This document shows, piece after piece, positions 27,401-36,897 of a stretch of DNA of 64,000 nt. Made by a program: the position numbers and the translations under genes. Source of the stretch: Megamerina dolium (lineage: Eukaryota > Arthropoda > Insecta > Diptera > Megamerinidae); contig OY978525.1 of assembly GCA_963854835.1 (NCBI GenBank), positions 2,809,501 to 2,873,500 of the forward strand. Reading direction: 5' to 3'. Numbering within the stretch: the stretch's first letter is position 1; every line of letters begins with the position of its first letter. A model generated the notes under the pieces. That model worked only from the letters and a program-made list of their open reading frames with translations. It was not told where the DNA came from and made no database searches.

Positions 27401-29030
27401 CCACTAGTCCCAGAGGTGTAAATAGAAAGGAAATATGTTTAGGAAAAATGTTGGAGAGTAAAAATTAAATGAGATCGGAATATACTAAATTCCTCTGGAA
27501 GCGCCCTAGCATCACACTCAATTTTGTAGATAAAACCCCTCTAAAGGGTAGATATAACATTCCGAAAAAGTGTTGAGGAGTGGATCTGCATTGTATCTAC
27601 CATTCTAGAGGCGATTCGTGGGTAGCTAAGGGGTTATTTGACGATATTCAGGTGTTGTAGGTTCTATTTGCATTGGAGACCACTTAAGAGACGAAGATAG
27701 GGTGCAAGTACTTATCCTCGGTTAGAGGTTGTGCGTTGGGTTTGGGATCCGCCACATAAAAAACCGGTCCAGTGAATAATAAATAGGGTGCAAATATGTT
27801 CAAGAAAAATGTTAGAGAACAAAAATAAATATGGATTGGTTATACATTTTTTATGGGAATACTGGGAGCGGTGGCAACAAATTTTATGAAAATTAAAATC
27901 TTTTTGGGTACCTCCACATGAGGTTCATTATTGTGTTCTAAAAAAAGTGATGAGGAGCCTACACAAAAATGGAGATCGGACCTCGCACCCTTCTAGAAGC
28001 AATTTCTAAGCAGCTATGATGATATTTGTTGATTTTCAGCTGTTTTAGCATCAATTAGTGTTGCAGCATGCTTGTGGGGTTGAGGTCCCTACCTCAATCC
28101 CTCAGGTAAGTATGTTTAGGGAAACTTTTGGGAGGCCAAAAATGAATGGAGTTTGATGATATATTTAATATCTATAGGGACAGCCTTAGAGCACTGAAAC
28201 GCGATAATATAAAACATTTTAACCGATTTTCGACTTTAGAAATCCCAAAATCATTAAAAAAGTCATGTATAAAGGGGAATTTTTAAACGTTGACTAGTGC
28301 TATTAATGCTCCTACTTAGTCCAATTATCGAAAATTAAGATTTATTGATAAAGTTTAAGGAAAAAAAAAATGAAAACATATAACGGTTTTTTCTCTCATT
28401 AGAAGTTAAAATTACTCTTGAAAATTGATATTTTTGCTCAGAAAGAAAAATTGCTTTTGAGTTTTTCAATTAACTGATTTGCAATTCTTCCATTAATCTG
28501 CCTATTTCTTCCGAATGAATGAACTCTTTAAAAAAGTGATGTCACAAGAATTATGTCGTTCGTTATTTTAGATAAGTCCAGGATTGAAGATTGTTCGGAG
28601 TTTGTATTGCGAAATTTCTAAGCAATTCTTACTTCTAAGCAAAAAAAAAAAAATAGAAATTCTTTCGCCGATATAAATCGAACAAGTATAATCTGTATCT
28701 CCCCTTAAATCCAATTATTTAGTTTATGTTTTTTTCCATTTGCTTTGCTTACTCATTTTCTCTGGAACGCAGGAAAACGGGTGTATTCCTTGAACTTGAA
28801 CTTGTGTTGGCTTTTTGTGGAGTACGACGCATGCCATTGGTGAGGCTACGTGATCGTGGTAAATTGGCTGTAGCCTTATTGCCAGGTGTAACCGATTTAC
28901 CCGTACGGCGATTAGACGAATTTCTCAAACGGCCACGAATACCAGAAGCGCAGCCAGTTACACTTTCACTACTACTCGTACCGCCGCTACTAGTATTCAA
29001 GCGTGGTACACTCGAGGCACGTTGTACCAT
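6201..29030 (-). CDS. Klp54D: KIF12-like kinesin motor protein
   Basis: Microtubule motor. Nine coding exons (29030-28753, 12306-12135, 12039-11812, 11742-11602, 8794-8653, 7967-7731, 7662-7053, 6617-6503, 6422-6201) join in phase to 714 aa, close to my recollection of Drosophila Klp54D (about 725). Residues 1-117 are a basic Ser/Arg-rich head. The motor starts NINVVVRVRPL (118), with P-loop GQTGSGKT (210-217, bases 11862-11839), switch I NDHSSRSH (about 333) and switch II DLAGSE (about 369), and ends near LNTLRYASRAKRIRTKP. A coiled-coil region with many Leu/Glu heptads follows to about residue 600, then a short non-helical tail. ATG at 29030 has context GAAATGG and an in-frame TAG 33 nt upstream. 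A TTG 'start' at 12287 is inside exon 2 and is not real. The assignment rests on motor and tail similarity recalled from Drosophila; the kinesin family call is certain, the orthologue call nearly so. Confidence 0.93.
6503..6617 (-). CDS. Klp54D: Klp54D coding exon 8 (tail)
   Basis: 38 codons, VCVRSPLIQARPAL to QDVEINA. The acceptor TTTTAAG (6618) is weak, but the SPLI(P/Q)ARPA(I/L)SP motif matches the Drosophila protein as I recall it. Donor GTACGT at 6502. Confidence 0.88.
6929..6964. repeat. (GA)n/(GAGT)n microsatellite
   Basis: Simple GA run passing into GAGT units, inside the Klp54D intron between exons 7 and 8. Confidence 0.95.
7053..7662 (-). CDS. Klp54D: Klp54D coding exon 7 (end of motor and coiled coil)
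   Basis: Starts (G)YCIASLSDSKKR, closes the motor at LNTLRYASRAKRIR, and continues as a charged heptad-rich coiled coil ending ERLLKKLEDVNK. Acceptor TTTAG at 7663; donor GTGAGT at 7052. Confidence 0.95.
7731..7967 (-). CDS. Klp54D: Klp54D coding exon 6 (switch I and II)
   Basis: Begins (G)MRNRAVGSHAMNDHSSRSH and contains FVDLAGSE and NNINKSLMVLG. Acceptor TCGTAG at 7968; donor GTAAAT at 7730. Confidence 0.95.
8653..8794 (-). CDS. Klp54D: Klp54D coding exon 5
   Basis: 47 codons plus 1 nt, VIDLLNPGSARK to LLAVLEE(G), from acceptor CTTTGCAG to donor GTGAGT (8652). Confidence 0.94.
8795..11601 (-). other. Klp54D intron 4
   Basis: 2.8 kb AT-rich intron holding one SINE copy (11113-11440). 9770-10320 shows loosely repeated TTTGGCAGCAAATATTGACAATG-like stretches, but no gene was found. 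Confidence 0.75.
11113..11440 (-). mobile_element. tRNA-derived SINE, copy 1
   Basis: Inverted copy. Read on minus it starts with a tRNA-like head carrying A box TAGCTCAGTAGTTAG and B box GGTTCAATCCCC, then the shared body (...GTACCCACCTGTCGG-type, AACTCTGTGACAAAGCTCA-type, CGTTCGGAACCGGCTAA-type segments) and ends CCCTTCGGGG. No target duplication identified. Confidence 0.85.
11602..11742 (-). CDS. Klp54D: Klp54D coding exon 4
   Basis: 47 codons, FIGKPNLDDARHG to FLEIYNER, from acceptor ATTCTCAG to donor GTAAGC (11601). Too short for an ORF listing and found by asking what kinesin sequence had to lie between the P-loop exon and the VIDLLNP exon. ASF(L/M)EIYNER is a classic kinesin motor motif. 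Confidence 0.92.
11812..12039 (-). CDS. Klp54D: Klp54D coding exon 3 (P-loop)
   Basis: 76 codons in phase 0, from acceptor ACATAG (12040) to donor TTG|GTGAGA (11811). Contains FTYNVVFEPGATQ and the nucleotide-binding GQTGSGKT. Confidence 0.95.
12135..12306 (-). CDS. Klp54D: Klp54D coding exon 2 (motor start)
   Basis: Acceptor TTTGCAG at 12307; donor ATT|GTAAGA at 12134. One nt plus 57 codons, including the first motor strand NINVVVRVRPLNEKEK. Confidence 0.93.
14028..14367 (-). mobile_element. tRNA-derived SINE, copy 2
   Basis: Inverted full-length copy with tRNA-like head (minus: CGTAGCTTAATGATTAG, B box GGTTTAATCCCC) and end CCCTTCGGGGCTTATAAGTG. Slightly diverged from the others; no clear target duplication. 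Confidence 0.82.
15165..15350 (+). mobile_element. Degenerate SINE body fragment with internal duplication
   Basis: 15263-15350 matches the SINE middle (AAGCAATTGGCAACTCT, AAAGAACTCTCTGACAAAG). An earlier copy of its first half (TAATTGGTAACTCTTCC..., CACCATGAAAACCATG) lies at 15168-15215, so the fragment is partly duplicated. No tRNA head. Confidence 0.55.
16081..16106. repeat. (GA)n microsatellite
   Basis: Short GA run inside the Klp54D first intron. Confidence 0.9.
16531..17687 (+). mobile_element. Tc1/mariner-superfamily transposon, dead copy
   Basis: Terminal inverted repeats CAGGTTGATTTTTTA (16531) and, reversed, CAGGGTGATTTTTTA (ending 17687), with TA on the left flank. The transposase is read on plus: ATG at 16642 opens a helix-turn-helix segment (NEQRLQIIEFYYQNS...), followed out of frame by a DDE core piece around 17057 (FSDEAHFWLNGYVN, LPMHPEK) and a C-terminal piece near 17470 (EIPADMLERV). 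Several frameshifts, stops and an internal deletion disrupt it, so it is not functional. Confidence 0.88.
17999..18058. repeat. 15-bp minisatellite, four units
   Basis: Four head-to-tail units of GGTCAATTGCTTATG, with one mismatch in unit 2 and a diverged end of unit 4. Confidence 0.95.
19551..19648. repeat. 49-bp tandem duplication
   Basis: CGTGTTTTCTAACAA(G/T)TGATC followed by an AAAAACAACAACA stretch occurs twice at a 49-bp interval, immediately before the LINE fragment. Confidence 0.9.
19862..20583 (+). pseudogene. LINE reverse transcriptase fragment
   Basis: Reads AYVDDIDIIG (the RT active-site [YF]xDD box), then VKDFISLGTSINNCN and EILRRITFANKCYFGL, then, after a frame change near 20175, a C-terminal part with RWLGHVNRME and GRRRRGRTNLRWKDQV ending LDLA and a stop. 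This is the end of a non-LTR retrotransposon ORF, possibly RTE-like. 5' truncated and frameshifted. Confidence 0.85.
20726..21131 (-). mobile_element. tRNA-derived SINE, copy 3 (TTAGG-tail type)
   Basis: Inverted copy with head TAGCTCAGTGGTTAG and B box GGTTGAATCCCC. Beyond the shared body its 3' part differs from copies 1, 2 and 6: on plus it begins AGGTTAGGTTAGGTTATG, then ...ACACTTAGGCCA..., before joining the common CGAGCTTCTCTTCC. Matches copy 5. Confidence 0.87.
22408..22560 (+). pseudogene. LINE RNase H fragment
   Basis: IILIWVLGHRNICG followed, one frame over, by EENTVAHKLTRADSA. This matches the RNase H signature WVPGHxxIxGNExADxLA found in jockey/R1/I-type LINEs. Frameshifted and truncated. 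Confidence 0.6.
22612..22855 (+). mobile_element. tRNA-derived SINE, copy 4 (head missing)
   Basis: Starts at CCCACCTGTCGGCAAGCAAT inside the body and runs to CCCTTCGGGGATTTAAGTGC with an ATTT-rich tail. The tRNA-like head is absent, a typical 5' truncation. Confidence 0.82.
23089..23400 (-). mobile_element. Mariner transposon remnant (one end)
   Basis: TA followed by CAAGGGTGGGTCAATAAATT looks like a mariner terminus. The minus strand reads KKVIFHQDNASAHK, the second catalytic-aspartate region (HQDNAxxH) of mariner transposases, then loses frame. The 5' half is missing. Confidence 0.65.
23467..23622. repeat. 35-bp inverted repeat, 86-bp loop
   Basis: Arms 23467-23501 and 23588-23622 pair with three mismatches (AAAACTTTTTG(T/C)ATTCTCAG...). 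Similarity continues weakly outwards (CATATATAGTA / CCATATAGTAA). Confidence 0.85.
23605..23916 (+). pseudogene. LINE 3' ORF fragment
   Basis: Reads VLLYGS, then one frame over FHNRCLRNIMRIFWPDVIS, MRHRKRKWIGHTLRK and NSQGSRKRERLANTW. This is the typical C-terminal part of non-LTR retrotransposon polyproteins (WIGHTLRK, NPQGRRKxGRP). Truncated, with one frameshift. Confidence 0.8.
24907..26195. repeat. GTGGGCGTGG module array, copy 1
   Basis: Starts near CTCCTTACAGTCGG and ends in TATGCAGGGTATA (26181-26193), which is inverted to TATACCCTGCATA at 24941. The inside is a chain of modules each carrying TTTGTATGGGAG-like core and, about 20 bp later, GTGGGCGTGG (starts 25127, 25282, 25424, 25579, 25734, 25886; steps 155, 142, 155, 155, 152). 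Near-identical to 62820-64000. The 85-codon ORF at 25339-25596 is part of it and not evidence of a gene. Confidence 0.88.
26018..26058. repeat. (GGAC)n microsatellite
   Basis: Ten or so ACGG units near the right end of module-array copy 1. Confidence 0.95.
27240..28200 (+). repeat. Degenerate TAAGTATGTT-type module array (locus 1)
   Basis: Recurring loose units: ...GAGGTGTAAATAGAAAGGAAATATGTTTAGG..., ACCATTCTAGAGGCGATTCG, AGCTAAGGGG, TTCAGGTGTT. The same units recur at 54.9-55.6 and 61.0-62.3 kb. No coding signal. Confidence 0.55.
28517..28580 (+). mobile_element. Short SINE body fragment
   Basis: GAACTCTTTAAAAAAGTGATGTCACAAG followed by GTCGTTCG and ATAAGTCC matches the middle of the SINE body; both ends are missing. 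Confidence 0.5.
28753..29030 (-). CDS. Klp54D: Klp54D coding exon 1 (basic N-terminal head)
   Basis: 92 codons plus GA, starting MVQRASSVPRLN and ending FLRSREN(E), with donor GTAAGC at 28752. Joined to exon 2 by phase: GA plus A makes Glu, then IGSADTLEIV. Rich in Ser, Arg and Thr, with no folded domain. Linkage across 16.4 kb is inferred from phase, strand and total length. Confidence 0.8.
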
Positions 29031-32000
29031 TTCTTCAAAATAAAACAACAACAAACAATGCTACGTATGTATGTAAATATATGTATATATCGTTATTTTA
29101 TTGGTAATATTTCACATATTAACTATATATTCAATTCCACTAAATCGACCATATTTATTTTTATCTAACGCCAAACGCCATTCAATATCTCCCACAACAA
29201 TATTTTCGTCATTATAATACCTATCGTTACAATATTATTATATTTCAATTTCTCTGTACTATACGTATTGTTGCTATTGTGTAAGTTGAACACTTGCGTT
29301 TGTCTTCGTAATTACGGTTGAATAATTAAAAAATAATAATAAAAAAAAATTGAGATTAACCAATTGTGATAGAAAATGGCACTTTCTAAACAAAAATATG
29401 TCCACCAACAACCGTTCACAAAACTTCAACTCAAACTGATTTCATTGTGTCCATTTGCGCTCTTTTTATTTGAAAAGAAATTATTCACTGAAATACGCTA
29501 GTACTTAGTATCCTGCATGCGATGGCAGTTAACATATTATGACGTCCTTTTTTTTTTTTTAGATTTATGGTAATTTTCGCTCAATTCAGTGGTCAACGAC
29601 GGCACGCATTAACCACACCATTCATTCATTTTGTATACATTACACACACACACAGAGAAAGAAAGAGCGAAAAAAAGAGTGTAAAAGAATGACCAGCTCA
29701 CTTGTTGTTTATTGTTTGTTATGCAAAGCGAAGCCATTCAGTGAACAGTGAAACCTCATCAATATGTGAACAATTTTTTATTTCCTCCTAAAAGGAATTA
29801 AATAAATTTTGATTCCAAAGATCCTCTGTGATTAAAAGAAACTCAAAATATCAAGTATACCCACAATTAAAAAAGGCGAAAAGCAATGCCATAAAAAACC
29901 CAATATAGAGCATTTTTAGAACAACCTCCGTTACTAAGTATTGAAGCACACTAGTAGTATTGTAAGAATGTCCCATTCGAAAATATTCGAAATGAGGTAC
30001 AAAATCCTACCCTACAACATTCTAATAAAAATATCAATTCACGATGTATCCCTCTCTAGATCCCTTGAATTTGGGACACATCAATTTCATTCGCTTAATT
30101 TAGACATTTGAAGTGAATACAACTAGCCGACTCGCAAATTGCAATATAAATTTCGATGTGTTAACTAATTTTCAGTATTCTTATAGAGCCTGTATTATTT
30201 TTCTTAAATATTAACGATTTTGCCTTCGACAAATGCTAAGCATTAATGATTACGTAACATTTAGGATCGTTGAAGGCAGGACTAAAAATTTAAAATACCG
30301 AAATATAAGTAGAACTGCCATTTTCTTTTAATCAATTTATAAATTTATATGCGACTTTCAAGAGTCAACAATGCTTCCTTGTATTTTCTTTATATGTTTT
30401 CTTCTACATATATCATAGAATTACCATCTACATATATCATAGAATTTCTTTAACATTTATATATAAAATTATAAAATATATATGATTTATTGTTTAAAAT
30501 AATTCTTAAACGCCGAATAATTAATTGAAATCAAAATACAAGAATGTTGTAGAAAATACTGGTACTCAAAAAATTCTATTGAAAATAATAAGAATAAAAG
30601 TGATATGGCATCACTAGTCAATATTACATTTCCTGCGAAACAGCTGATTTTCATAATAGTTTGAAATTTCGATTTGATTATAAGCTTTTTCAAAACGGTT
30701 GGAAAAATTTAGAGCTGAAACAGAAATATTTTTCAAGTCTGTTTGTAAATGTATAGTTTAAGTGAAATCGATTTTAGTCACACTGATATGAAGCGTAGGT
30801 AGATAAGTAGATTATGAAGTATCGAGTCGGCAGTTTTGCACTAACATTGTTCGCTGGGAAACTTCGAAATAAAAAAGCGAAACCTCATACAAAGTACGAA
30901 AGAGAGTCAAGTGAAATAAGAGAGGCATAACAAATACTACTGAGGAATATGCGTAGTATGACAATCCACATGATTTCTAATAATACTGCAGTACTCCTTT
31001 GATTAATCACTCAAAGAGTGCACGTGCTCAAAGTAAAACAACAAAAGTTCAACAACGTGTTTCGACGCTTTCACAATATTCGTTAAAAAAAAAAAATAAA
31101 GAAATAACAAAGCTAAAGAATATTGTATAAAGAACTCTGTGTATGCCCATACACATCCAATAGCTCCCGCTCCCTTAAGATTTGAATTGTTGAAAAACAA
31201 AAAAAATATTCCCAAGTACACAAAAATTGTATTTATCATTTTATATGCTATTGTATTTTATTATTAATTATTCTTTGCATAGTAGGTTTATTATATAATA
31301 TAATACAAGTACATAAACTAATGCTATAGTATAATATATGTTTTTTATATATATATTTTTTTTTTATATTTATACAATATAAGGTTATTTATATTCGCAA
31401 TTAAGAACAAGTAACCTAAGTTTCTAATTTACATAAAATAAAACTAAATTAAAAGAAATTAAATCTTATTCACCGTCATAAGTATAATTATAATTACTAA
31501 AATTAATTCACAAGTACTAAGTGGGAAAAATGATACATTTATGCATTACACGGTAAAGAGAAGAGGCAAGTAATGAAATAAAAAAGTTTCGTTTGCTGTT
31601 ATTTAATATTTCTTCACTTGCCAACTCACAACTCTATGTCTTTCATAGATCAGTTTTCTTACCACTTCTCTTAACGTTAGTGTCGTTTTACCACTGAAAA
31701 GTGTTGTTTTTGATTGTGTGTATGTGTGTTCAGGATGTGAGTTGTAGTTGCTATCTAATAACACAATCAAAATTCAAATAATTTGCAGTTAATTTGAGAT
31801 GTTATAACTTTTTAGTTAAACTTTGCTCACATTGAAGTCATTTAAAATCAAAAGGAATATTCATTTTTACATGACAAATATTAATGATGATTAGTATGTA
31901 ATTAGAATTAGAATAGAGCATAATTTTGAACAACTATCTTATATGTTTCTGTAACTGTGGTGCACCAGTGTGTGAATGAAACATAAATGTCGCCCTTACA

Positions 32001-32304
32001 ATAATTTGTAAGCGTGGCTACTATACAGCTAATTACGTTATAACTAAATACATAATTATCAATTTAATATACTAATCAACTAATTACATATTTACATAAT
32101 TCAAGTATTTTATGAAATATAACATCATCAGAATTATTCGATCGATTACTTTAGTTTCGCATTAGTAAATGAAAATAAGAAGTAATCGAGTATAATCTAA
32201 TTCTTAGCCAATCATCAATACAGGTAATGTTTTCATAAGCGCGGCTTAGATTATCCAGAGTGTGAACTTAATCTAACTACTTATTTATTTAGCGATTCCT
32301 ATTT

Positions 32305-32328
32305 ATGTGTGTGTGTGTGTGTGTGTGT
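32305..32328. repeat. (GT)n microsatellite
   Basis: About eleven GT units, probably in the 3'UTR or flank of the zinc-finger/PHD gene. Confidence 0.92.
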
Positions 32329-32409
32329 ACAATTTAAATGAATAATTTTACTGCGCGTTTGTGTGTGTTCCTTTATTGAAATTAATTAAAAACGCTTCCC
32401 AGAGTTAGA

Positions 32410-32548
32410 GGCGTGTATTTATAGTCAAAATTAGGTTCCAAGTTAAAAATAGTATTGTCGTTTTTGACAAATATCTCATAGAGAAATCTGTCAAAAAGCC
32501 GATACTACATTTAAGTTGGGACTTGCGATTTTGACTATGAATAAGCGC
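32410..32548. mobile_element. Palindromic MITE-like element
   Basis: The left half (TATTTATAGTCAAAAT..., CCAAGTTAAAAATAGTAT, TTTTTGACAAAT) is mirrored by the right half (reverse: TATTCATAGTCAAAAT..., CCAACTTAAATGTAGTAT, TTTTTGACAGAT), giving arms of about 65 bp and almost no loop. Its single-strand form would be one long hairpin. No target duplication was verified. Confidence 0.75.
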
Positions 32549-32747
32549 TAAAGTGTTTTTTGTTTGATTTCATTAAAGCGCAACTATTAGCATTCAATTT
32601 ATTACGATCGTTTGAGAAAATTATTAATTAATAAGCGTATTTAGGACTTCAAGTATGTGTGTATGTATGTATGTATATATGTACGCAAGGGTTAACTGAA
32701 CAGCGTGCGCACAATATTAGAGGAGTGACTTTTAAGCTCTCCTCCTT

Positions 32748-35700
32748 CTATGTCGTTACTGTCCGATACAGTTCCTCTGAATATTGTGGTCTACATTCGG
32801 CACAAAACCATTTGCCCTGTGGTGCGACCATTATACCGACACATTCAAAGTGGAACCACTCGATTAGGCAATTCTCACCGTCGCAGGCAATCATTTCGGA
32901 CACCTCATCGTAGGGGCAACGACAATAACAATATACCGATTCACCGTCGCGTGCCTGACGTGCACCTGCCGGAGGTCGTATCGGATAGCGGATATTGTTT
33001 GCCTTAAAGTATTGCAGTGTAGCGAAATCGGGATTCGGTAACAGAGCTGGTGGTATCTTGTGATTGAATGCCGTTGTCTGTGGCGTCGGTGGAGGAGGCG
33101 GTGCTTTCGGCAATATATGTTCCGCTTGCAATGCGACCGGTCCTTTCGGTGGTCCTGTGGGCCGACCGGCGCTTATGTGCACCGATGTATTCCACAGCGA
33201 CGAAGATGAAGTTGTTGTTGTGGCTGTGGCTGTTTGATTCACCGATACGCCTTGCGGTGTCTGATCTTCGTCAGAGCTGGAATCATTGCTACTATCATCG
33301 GAATCCTTGCTGGAGCTGGCATAAGTTCGATTGATTGGAATGTGATTAGCAGCAGCGCCAGCAACAGCTGTTGTGGCTGAGCTACCGGCAGCACTCAGAC
33401 CGATTTGTGATGGTCGTATCTTTAACGTCGGTATAGGTGGTAATTTTTTATTGTCCATTTTCGGCTTTTTCGCTGAACGTCTACGTGCAGACTTCTCTGT
33501 ACCCAGCATTGACGCTGCAGATCGTTTCTTCTTTGTGCTCATGCTGGAGTTCAGCATATTGCTGCTTAAGCCGGGTGTACGCGGCGACTTATTTTTATTA
33601 TTTAATATACTCTTTGACGGTGTTGGCAGATCTTCTTTCCGCCATGTAAGTTGTGGTGGTGGCTGCGGTTTGAACGCACGCATACCAATCATCAGTGGTT
33701 GACCCAACGGTGTACCCATATTCTCATCATCGCTGGTATAGCCGTAGAATTTATTGGGACGCCGTGCACGTTTCGAACGTTTCAATGAACCATCTGCATC
33801 GGAGCAACTGCTTCCTTCGCTCATGCGGCTAGACAAACTGTGACCAATAGGTCGTGGTGTTAGCGGCTGTTGTTGTTCCGCAGAGGAGGTGGTGATGCTG
33901 TTGGCAGGTAGTAATGTCGTCCCGTAACCCATCCCTGCAGCTACACCGTGCTGCTCTGGCATGGCCGGTAAGATCTGCATGTAATTGGGATATTGAGGTG
34001 CTTCGGCCTGTTCAGTTTGCTCTTCCACTGGTAAACTAGCAGGTAATGAGCTGCTTTCGAAGTGTCGCATTGGCAAAGTGTGTGCCGTAGTGTAGTGTCC
34101 CTTACTGCTCGACTTGCGATCCCGTTTCTTCTTCTTCAGCTTGACCTTAGTTTCACGCGCCACCACATCGCCCGGTAGCGATGGTGTCGACGGCCGGCTA
34201 TTCTCCACGATGTCGTAATTGTGCGACGGTGAAAGACGTGTCTGGGCCATGAGCTGCGCACGTTTTAATGCTAGCAATTCAGTGGCAAGCTTCTGCGGAT
34301 GCTCATCGTAGAATTCTTCGTCGGTCTCAGATTCATCGGTCGCCAAATCGGATTCTTGAAACAGAGGCTCCTTGGGTGGCGATGGTGAGCGCATCGCACC
34401 CATGTCATCTACATCGTCATCCACATTAACCATTTCGGATATGCTATTAAGCTTCTTCACCGGCGAGACGCTTTCACTTTTCTTGCGCAAACGATCACGT
34501 TCGGATTTCTTTCGATGGCGTTTGCGTGACGTATTCGAAGCTGCCGAGGTATCACTATCATCAGAACTGGAACCACTACTTGAACTACTATCACTGCCGC
34601 TGGAGCTGCAGGAGCAATTTGTACCGCAGGAACAACTCGAATCCGAACTCGAACTAGAATCGCTTGAAGAACTGGACCCGTCTGAACGTTTCGCAGAGGA
34701 GCGCCTTGGAGATTTCGATGTTTTATGATGTTGTTTAACCGGCGAGCTCTGTGGCGTTTTTAGTTTGGCGGCGGACGGCAATGGTGGCGGTGTTGGTGGA
34801 CGGAACATGGCGCAATAATCGTGATCTGAATAGGCAACGTGCAGAACTTTTGGTTGCGGATAATTTTCCTCTGTATAATCGGCTTCATTTATTTCTGCAT
34901 CTGTTTCTGTTGGTTTGTGTTGTGCTTGCAAGAAATTCTTCCATATCTCCAAGACATTACCGCTACTGGCACCAGTATCAGCACCAGCATCTACATCTCC
35001 AGTCGAAGCGTTTTGTTGCTCTCCACCATCATTTGCATCAGTTTCACCCTCCGACATTGGTGAGAGCATAACTCGTGGCACCAACGAGTCTTCATCACCC
35101 CTTGATTTCGATTCCGTATCGGAGTCATCACTGCTATCCGACTCTGACAAGTTGGGTGCTATTAAATTTAAATCTTCCAAAGATTCTTTTGATCGTTTGC
35201 TCTTCTTTTTCTTTTGCTTCTTGCGCACCGATGTTTCAGCTGGTTTTTCTACAACATCCGGTTTCACGTCCGCTTCGTCCAACTTTGTGGGAGCTTCTGA
35301 TTCAAAATTGTCTCTATCCGTCTCTGTTTTTGCTTCAGTTTTGCGTTCTTCCAAATCCGTATCCTCCTTTTTGACAGGCGATGCCGTCGATTCACTTGGT
35401 TCCAGATCGCATTTTGTTTTGCCTTCTTCATCTTCAGTTTCTTCCTTGATTTCCGTAACATTGCCGGCTTTTGGTTCCTCTGTCGGTGTCAGCAGCTCCG
35501 GCTGTTTTTCCTCCTTATCAGCGACTTCCTGCTTCTCCGCCTCCTCTTCACGCTCACCTAGCTGTTTGTCTTCCTCCACAGGCGTCGGTTGGCGATGATT
35601 CTCGGCTACGTGCTTCAGTAGCAGACGCTTGGAGATGAATTTCTCTGCACAATTTTCATCAGTGCAGGGATGGCGAAAATCGCCAGTGTGAATACGTTTG

Positions 35701-36897
35701 TGCACCTTCAGGTACACCGCCTTGGAGAAGCACAAGTGGCAGATATCACAACTGAAATTTGCTGGCGGCACACAGAAATGATAGACGTGACGCCAACGCT
35801 TCTGTGCACAACGCTTGCACATGATACTTTCGGTGTCGTGCTTCCAGAATAGATGTTTTGTTATGTCCGCCTTGTTGCGATACGCAATGCCGCAGCGATA
35901 GCACAAGTGGTGCAACTTGTGCTTCCACACGTGGGAAGACAGACGACTCTGCTCGCGGCAATCCTCCAAGCAGATATCACAAGTGAAATGAATCTTACGC
36001 AAATGAACCATCAGTCGAAACGGCGATGGTATATTGTCCATATCACAGAGGCAACATCTGAATTTAACATCAAATACAGACGTTTTATTCGGTGCTCCCG
36101 GGCAGATGTGACAAAGTATCTCACTGAAGCTGAAAAAATTCGCACGACACATAAAACACAGGATGGCTGTCTTGAGGTGCATTTTGCGATTGTGCAAGTA
36201 CAACTCCTTGTGCGTCGACGCGACGAAACGACACTGAAAGCATTCAAAAATGCGCTCGTTAAATTGGTGCGTATAGGCGTGCTCACCCATGGTACAGTAA
36301 CTTGACGAATTCAAGTATTCCTGTTCGAGTGCTGGTAGAAAACTCTTTAGTTTCGCAACAATTGTCTCGGACTTTAGTTCCTCTGCGGTTATGCTGTCCA
36401 CGGTGGCCGTGAAACGATGTTGGGCAATCATGTGCAGCACCAAGCTCTGGCCATTGACTGCAATACGTCGTGCATGATTGCAGTATAAACACAGCGGGTA
36501 CACAGTTTTCAGACATATACGAACAAAGTCAACAATGTCGAATTTTTCCAGCGGCCGATCTAGTTGTAAATCAACGGCTAGTGTGTCTTCATTGGCAACC
36601 TCAATGCCATCGGCGGGCAACGTTGGCACATCATTATGATCGTTTTGATCGCACACATCTATTTCTTGATCTTCTTCTTTCTTTGTCGACTCAAGATCTG
36701 CAGATGGGACTTCTCCAGCATCTACTTGCTGTTGACCAGCATTGTCCTCAGTCTCTTCCAATGCGTTTTCTTTGTTTTCTGTCGAAGTATCATTTTGATC
36801 ACTCTCATTGCATGTTGGTGATACAGCACCAACATTCGATTCGACAGTTTCCCCGTCTGGTGCATCCAATTTATCGCTTGATGTGGTTGATGCATTT
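32748..36897 (-). CDS. Zinc-finger/PHD gene, coding exon 4 (second finger block, PHD)
   Basis: 1,382 residues. Finger block near the start: LCLYC, FECFQC, ILCFMC, FRCCLC, FTCDIC, HLCYRC, FSCDIC and a final CTDENC with the linker-like HTGDFRHPC. The middle is Ser-, Glu- and Lys-rich with an SRKRHRKKSERDR basic segment. The last about 65 residues form the PHD finger. Acceptor CTTTTAG at 36898. Confidence 0.92.

Larger units (their letters stand above)
12307..28752 (-). other. Klp54D giant first coding intron (16.4 kb)
   Basis: Defined by phase-compatible donor (28752) and acceptor (12307). Filled with SINEs, mariner remnants, LINE fragments and module arrays listed separately. The stretches 12.4-14.0, 17.7-19.5, 21.2-22.3, 24.0-24.9 and 26.2-27.2 kb show AT-rich sequence with no gene or recognised element. 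Confidence 0.75.
29031..32747. other. Klp54D 5' flank and 3' flank/3'UTR of the zinc-finger/PHD gene
   Basis: AT-rich. The Klp54D promoter should lie just right of 29030. At the other end the minus-strand 3'UTR of the zinc-finger gene runs leftwards from 32747; an AATAAA on minus near 32281-32291 is one possible end. A palindromic element lies at 32410-32548. No other gene seen; a 22-bp duplication (ACATATATCATAGAATT) occurs at 30407-30447. Confidence 0.5.

Noticed and set aside
34915..35598. 227-aa Ser-rich plus-strand ORF
   Set aside because: It is the antisense of the Glu/Ser/Lys-rich coding exon of the zinc-finger/PHD gene; Glu-rich codons reverse into Ser/Phe/Leu codons.
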